A stretch of 64,000 nucleotides of DNA from Flavobacteriaceae bacterium (lineage in GTDB: Bacteria; Bacteroidota; Bacteroidia; Flavobacteriales; Flavobacteriaceae): NCBI GenBank assembly GCA_031277535.1, contig JAITMD010000005.1:124001-188000 (forward strand), written 5' to 3'. Of this stretch, positions 58,839 to 64,000 are shown piece after piece. The stretch's first letter is position 1. Every line of letters starts with the position of its first letter. The notes under the pieces are model-generated. The model was given only the letters and a program-made list of their open reading frames with translations. It searched no databases and was not told where the DNA came from. A program made the translations under genes and the position numbers.

Positions 58839-58892
58839 TAAACTAAAAAAACTGATAGATCTAATATTAGATCTATCAGTTTTTTTAGTTTA
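58839..58892. terminator. Perfect 54-bp palindrome, bidirectional terminator
   Basis: TAAACTAAAAAAACTGATAGATCTAATATTAGATCTATCAGTTTTTTTAGTTTA between convergent genes. Confidence 0.9.
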
Positions 58893-58943
58893 AAAGCCTC
58901 TCTGCAAAATTACAGTGAGACTTTTTATATTTTCAAAAAGACT

Positions 58944-60137
58944 CTATTCTTTTATACTCTCAACATTTACTAATTCATTAGTATCTGCGTCATAATTAAT
59001 TGCATCAAATTCGAATCCAAATAAATTAAAGAAATCTTTGCGGTACCCTGCTAAGTCAGAAATAGCTTCAATATTATCTGTTGTAACTTCATTCCACAAT
59101 TTAGCTACCTCTGCTTGAACGTCTTCTCTCATTTCCCAATCATCTACACGGATTCTTCCTACATCATCTAATTTTACATCTTTACCAAACAACCTGTCTG
59201 CAAATAAACGTTGCATTTGCTCAATACATCCTTCGTGAATTCCCTTTTCCTTCATTACTTTATATAACAAAGATATGTATAATGGAACTACTGGAATCGC
59301 TGAACTTGATTGTGTAACCAATGCTTTATTTACAGAAACATAAGAAATACCTTTTAAGTCACTTAGTAAGTTATTAATTGTAGGAACAGTAGCTTCTAAA
59401 TCATTTTTAGCCATACCAATTGTTCCGTTTCTATAAATAGGATAAGTTAGTTCAGGTCCTATATATGAATAAGCGACTGTTTTAACACCTTCTGCTAAAA
59501 CTCCTGCAGCCTTTAAATCTTCTATCCAAAATAACCAATCTTCACCTCCCATTACTGCTATTGTATTATCAATATCAGCTTGTTCTTTTACTGGATCAAT
59601 TGTAATATCCGAAACTACTCCTGTATGGAAATCAACTGTTTTGTTTGAGAATGGTACATCAATAGGTTTTAAAACAGATGCATACGCTACTCCTGTTTTT
59701 GGATGTGTTCTACGTGGCGATGCTAAACTATATACAACTAAATCAATTTGACCTAAATCTTGTTTTATTAAATCAATTGTTTGTTGTTTAATCTCATCAG
59801 AGAAAGCATCTCCATTAATACTTTTTGCGTATAAACCTGCTGCGTGAGCTTCTTTCTCAAAAGCTGCAGAATTATACCAACCTGCAGTTCCAGGACGTCC
59901 TTCAGTAGCTGGTTTTTCAAAAAAAACTCCAATTGTTGAAGCATTAGAACCAAAAGCTGCCGTTATACGAGAAGCTAATCCAAAACCTGTTGAAGCCCCA
60001 ATAACTAAAACTTTTTTAGCTCCTTCAATTACTCCTTTTGACTTTACGTAAGAAATTTGCTGTTTTACATTTTCAGCACATCCCTCAGGATGAGATGTTA
60101 AACAAATAAAACCTCTTGTTCTTGGCTGTATAATCAT
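58944..60137 (-). CDS. fabV: Trans-2-enoyl-CoA/enoyl-ACP reductase FabV
   Basis: MIIQPRTRGFICLTSHPEGCAENVKQQI, VLVIGASTGFGLASRI, YSYIGPELTYPIYRNGTIG. Confidence 0.96.
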   Translation of the reverse strand: MIIQPRTRGFICLTSHPEGCAENVKQQISYVKSKGVIEGAKKVLVIGASTGFGLASRITAAFGSNASTIGVFFEKPATEGRPGTAGWYNSAAFEKEAHAAGLYAKSINGDAFSDEIKQQTIDLIKQDLGQIDLVVYSLASPRRTHPKTGVAYASVLKPIDVPFSNKTVDFHTGVVSDITIDPVKEQADIDNTIAVMGGEDWLFWIEDLKAAGVLAEGVKTVAYSYIGPELTYPIYRNGTIGMAKNDLEATVPTINNLLSDLKGISYVSVNKALVTQSSSAIPVVPLYISLLYKVMKEKGIHEGCIEQMQRLFADRLFGKDVKLDDVGRIRVDDWEMREDVQAEVAKLWNEVTTDNIEAISDLAGYRKDFFNLFGFEFDAINYDADTNELVNVESIKE

Positions 60138-60490
60138 TTATATTACTATTTAGAAAATTCAACATTTATTAATCTGCAAATTAATCATTTTATTATTATG
60201 AAAACTATTTTTAAATGAGTATTTTTTTGTTATAATCTTAGTGCACTTATTCTTATTTTTTTTAATAATACAAATTCAGTTTATCTAATAAAACCATAAA
60301 TAGATACTCCTTTTTAATATATTAAACATCCCCTACTCTACTTTAAATATACTATACATTAAACAGACTTTCTATTTAGATCATATTTTGCTAATTTTTA
60401 TAGCATTTTGTATTATACATCTACCTATTCCCTTAATAGACGCATCTATAAAAGCAGAGAAATGCTTATATTTGTTTTTTTATAGTTAAC

Positions 60491-63319
60491 ATGTCTAAAA
60501 CAGAAGAATCGATAGAAGTATTAGGTGCACGAGTTCATAACTTAAAGAACATCGATGTAATAATTCCAAGAGAAAAATTAGTTGTTATCACAGGTCTTTC
60601 AGGTTCAGGAAAGTCTTCTTTGGCTTTTGATACCATATATGCTGAAGGACAAAGAAGATATATTGAAACTTTTTCTGCCTATGCAAGACAATTCTTAGGA
60701 GGTTTAGAACGTCCTGATGTAGACAAAATTGATGGCTTGTCTCCAGTAATTGCTATTGAACAAAAAACTACAAATAAAAGTCCTCGTTCTACAGTAGGTA
60801 CAATTACAGAAATTTATGATTTTCTAAGGTTACTTTATGCCAGAGCAGCAGATGCTTTCAGTTACAATACAGGAGAGCAAATGGTAAGCTATTCTGATGA
60901 ACAAATCATAGATTTAATAATCCAAGACTTTTCGGGGAAAAGAATCAGCATATTAGCTCCTGTAATTCGCTCCAGAAAAGGACATTACAGAGAGTTGTTT
61001 GAATCAATAGCTAAACAAGGATTCGTAAAAGTAAGAATTGATGGTTCTATCCAAGATATTGAGTATGGAATGAAATTAGACCGTTACAAAACTCATGATA
61101 TCGAAATTGTAATTGATAGACTTTTAATTAGTGACGATGAACAAATTAAAAGCCGTTTGATTGAAAGTATCAAAGTAGCAATGTACCATGGAGATGAAAT
61201 TATGATGCTAACAGAACAAGAAACAAACGAAACACGTTTCTTCAGTCGCCATTTAATGTGTCCTACAACTGGTATTTCATATCCTAAACCAGAACCTAAT
61301 AATTTTTCATTTAATTCACCTAAAGGTGCTTGTGAACATTGTAATGGCTTAGGAATAGTCAATGAGATTAATTTAAAGAAAATAATTCCAGACAATAAAA
61401 TTTCAATAGCCGCAGGAGGTTTAGCACCTGTTGCTGAGAAGAAAAGTTGGATATACAAACAACTTGAAGTAATAGCACAACGTTATGACTTTAAATTAAC
61501 TGATTCTATTGAAAATATTCCTACAGAAGCTATGGATATTATTTTAAATGGAGGAAAGGAAAGTTTTACTGTTTCTCATAAAGCTGCAGGAATTTCAAAA
61601 ACATACAATATAGATTTTGAAGGTATATCAAGCTTTATAAAGAATCAATTTGAAGAAAGTGAAAGTGCAACTATTAAGAGATGGGCTAAAGAGTTTATGG
61701 ACGAAATTGATTGCCCAACTTGTCATGGTACTCGCTTAAAACGAGAAGCATTATACTTCAAAATCGCAGAGAAAAATATAGGAGAATTAATTCAATTAGA
61801 CATTGAAAATTTAATCGAATGGTTTAATACGATTGATGGCAAATTATCTACCAAACAACAAAGTATTGCTGCCGAAATTATAAAAGAAATTCGTACACGA
61901 TTATCTTTTCTAAAAGATGTTGGACTAACTTATCTTTCTCTAAACAGAAGCTCAAAAACACTATCTGGAGGAGAAGCACAACGGATTCGTTTAGCAACAC
62001 AGATAGGTTCTCAATTAGTAGGAGTCTTATATATTTTAGATGAACCAAGTATAGGTTTACATCAAAGAGACAATGAGCGATTAATTAAATCATTAGAATC
62101 TCTAAGAGATATTGGTAATTCTGTTTTAGTTGTTGAACATGACAGAGATATGATAGAACGTGCTGACTATGTAATTGATATTGGTCCACGTGCCGGACGC
62201 TTTGGTGGAGAAATTATTTCTGCAGGTACACCAAAAGATTTATTGAAAGAACATACACTTACTGCACAATATATCAATGGTGAACGAAAAATCGAAATTC
62301 CAACAGAAAGAAGAAAAGGAAATGGTAAAAAACTAATACTTGAAGGTGCTACTGGAAACAATTTAAAAGATGTATCTATCAGTATTCCTTTAGGAACACT
62401 TACATGTGTTACAGGAGTTTCAGGTTCTGGTAAATCTACTTTAATTAACGGTACACTCTACCCTATTTTAAATACACATTTCTTTAATGCAGTTGCTAAA
62501 CCACAACCTTACAAAAAGATTAAAGGAATAGAGCATATAGATAAAGTTATTTGTATTGATCAAAGTCCAATTGGTAGAACACCACGTTCTAACCCTGCAA
62601 CTTATACAGAAGTTTTTTCAGACATTAGAAATCTTTACGCTCAAACTACTGAAGCTTCAATAAGAGGATATAAACCAGGGCGTTTCAGTTTTAATGTTAG
62701 TGGAGGTCGTTGTGATACTTGTGAAGGTTCAGCTGTTCGAACAATAGAAATGGGTTTTTTACCTGATGTATATGTTGAATGCGAAACCTGTCAAGGGAAA
62801 CGATTTAATAGAGAGACTTTAGAAATTCGTTATAAAGGCAAATCTATTTCTGATGTATTAGAGATGACAATTAGTGATGCTGTAGTTTTTTTTGAAAATA
62901 TTCCAAAAATATATCGTAAATTGAAAACTATTAATGAAGTAGGTTTAGGTTATCTTACTTTGGGACAACAGAGTACTACTCTTTCTGGTGGAGAAGCACA
63001 AAGAATTAAATTAGCCACAGAATTGTCAAAAAAAGATACAGGTAATACCTTCTATATTTTAGATGAACCAACAACAGGTCTCCATTTTGAAGACATACGT
63101 GTATTAATGGAAGTAATAAATACCTTAGTAGAAAAAGGAAACACTATTTTGATTATAGAACACAACTTAGATGTAGTCAAATTAGCAGATTACATTATTG
63201 ATGTTGGATATGAAGGTGGTAAGAATGGAGGACAGATAGTCGCAACAGGAACTCCAGAAGAAATTATTAAAAACAAGAAAAGTTACACTGCTCAATTCTT
63301 AAAGAATGAGCTTAAATAA
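60491..63319 (+). CDS. uvrA: Excinuclease ABC subunit A
   Basis: Two ABC modules ([38 protein letters not shown]), zinc-finger CxxC pairs, LSGGEAQRI twice. Confidence 0.98.
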   Translation: MSKTEESIEVLGARVHNLKNIDVIIPREKLVVITGLSGSGKSSLAFDTIYAEGQRRYIETFSAYARQFLGGLERPDVDKIDGLSPVIAIEQKTTNKSPRSTVGTITEIYDFLRLLYARAADAFSYNTGEQMVSYSDEQIIDLIIQDFSGKRISILAPVIRSRKGHYRELFESIAKQGFVKVRIDGSIQDIEYGMKLDRYKTHDIEIVIDRLLISDDEQIKSRLIESIKVAMYHGDEIMMLTEQETNETRFFSRHLMCPTTGISYPKPEPNNFSFNSPKGACEHCNGLGIVNEINLKKIIPDNKISIAAGGLAPVAEKKSWIYKQLEVIAQRYDFKLTDSIENIPTEAMDIILNGGKESFTVSHKAAGISKTYNIDFEGISSFIKNQFEESESATIKRWAKEFMDEIDCPTCHGTRLKREALYFKIAEKNIGELIQLDIENLIEWFNTIDGKLSTKQQSIAAEIIKEIRTRLSFLKDVGLTYLSLNRSSKTLSGGEAQRIRLATQIGSQLVGVLYILDEPSIGLHQRDNERLIKSLESLRDIGNSVLVVEHDRDMIERADYVIDIGPRAGRFGGEIISAGTPKDLLKEHTLTAQYINGERKIEIPTERRKGNGKKLILEGATGNNLKDVSISIPLGTLTCVTGVSGSGKSTLINGTLYPILNTHFFNAVAKPQPYKKIKGIEHIDKVICIDQSPIGRTPRSNPATYTEVFSDIRNLYAQTTEASIRGYKPGRFSFNVSGGRCDTCEGSAVRTIEMGFLPDVYVECETCQGKRFNRETLEIRYKGKSISDVLEMTISDAVVFFENIPKIYRKLKTINEVGLGYLTLGQQSTTLSGGEAQRIKLATELSKKDTGNTFYILDEPTTGLHFEDIRVLMEVINTLVEKGNTILIIEHNLDVVKLADYIIDVGYEGGKNGGQIVATGTPEEIIKNKKSYTAQFLKNELK

Positions 63320-63329
63320 TAAATAGAAT

Positions 63330-64000
63330 ATGAAAGATGTTTTTGAAAACGAAGATGAAATGATCCAAGACAAGTTTAAGCAAAAATCTTGGAATGAAAT
63401 TAAAACAAACGATTCATGGGCAATCTTCAAAATTATGTCAGAATTTGTTGACGGTTATGAGAAGATGGGAAGAATTGGACCATGTGTATCTATATTCGGT
63501 TCAGCACGAACAAAAAAAGAAGATCCTTATTATAAATTAGCTGAAGAAATAGCTTTTAAAATCAGTAAAGCTGGTTATGGTGTTATTACAGGTGGAGGAC
63601 CTGGAATAATGGAAGCAGGTAATAAAGGAGCACATACTGGACAAGGAATATCAGTTGGTTTAAATATTGAATTACCTTTTGAGCAACATTTCAACCCTTA
63701 TATTGACCATGATAAGAACTTACAATTTGATTATTTTTTTGTTAGAAAAGTGATGTTTGTAAAATATTCTCAAGGGTTTGTTGTAATGCCTGGTGGTTTT
63801 GGAACTTTAGATGAACTATTTGAAGCTATTACATTAATTCAAACAAAAAAGATTGCTAAGTTTCCAATTGTATTAGTTGGATCTGAATTTTGGGGAGGTC
63901 TATTTGAGTGGGTTAAAAAAGTCTTGTTAGACAAACATAATAATATATCTGAAAAAGATATGGATTTAATTAAAATTGTAGACACGGCTGATGATGTAGT
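63330..64000 (+). CDS. LOG family protein (TIGR00730), truncated by window end
   Basis: MKDVFENEDEMIQDKFKQ...VITGGGPGIMEAGNKGA (GGGPGIMEA) and VVMPGGFGTLDELFE (PGGFGTLDE); no stop before 64000. Confidence 0.93.
   Translation, partial: MKDVFENEDEMIQDKFKQKSWNEIKTNDSWAIFKIMSEFVDGYEKMGRIGPCVSIFGSARTKKEDPYYKLAEEIAFKISKAGYGVITGGGPGIMEAGNKGAHTGQGISVGLNIELPFEQHFNPYIDHDKNLQFDYFFVRKVMFVKYSQGFVVMPGGFGTLDELFEAITLIQTKKIAKFPIVLVGSEFWGGLFEWVKKVLLDKHNNISEKDMDLIKIVDTADDV

Noticed and set aside
61093-61458. 121 aa antisense ORF within uvrA
   Set aside because: uvrA coding sequence is unequivocal
1-64000. CRISPR arrays, tRNA/rRNA genes, intact IS elements or prophage
   Set aside because: No regularly spaced repeats, cloverleaf-like sequences, transposase or phage structural proteins were recognised by eye; a tRNAscan/ISfinder run would be needed for certainty

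Overview
AT-rich window from a Bacteroidota (Flavobacteriaceae-like, perhaps Myroides; taxonomic guess only) chromosome. Most of it is ordinary housekeeping: kynureninase, Xaa-Pro aminopeptidase, pstSCAB, lipid A acyltransferase, rhomboid protease, SIMPL protein, sugar MFS, cysteine desulfurase, AIR synthase, RuvX, Mqo, UvrB, OmpA porin, NUDIX, TlpA-type thioredoxin, acetyl-CoA hydrolase/CoA transferase, Bcp, FabV, UvrA and a LOG-family protein cut by the window end. About 3.7-19.8 kb is accessory-like: small acidic hypotheticals (one DUF2004-like), LemA/DUF3137 membrane genes, a WG-repeat protein, TPR proteins and at least three decayed genes. The most system-like locus is 44.6-51.9 kb: a HYC_CC_PP-type protein, TolC, a Met-rich RND pump, a Met-rich membrane fusion protein, a Cys-rich TRASH-like lipoprotein and an AraC regulator with an N-terminal HMA-like metal-binding domain, with a perfect inverted repeat in front of the regulator. 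I saw no tRNA, rRNA, CRISPR array, intact transposase or prophage. Family calls come from reading the translations; no searches were run.
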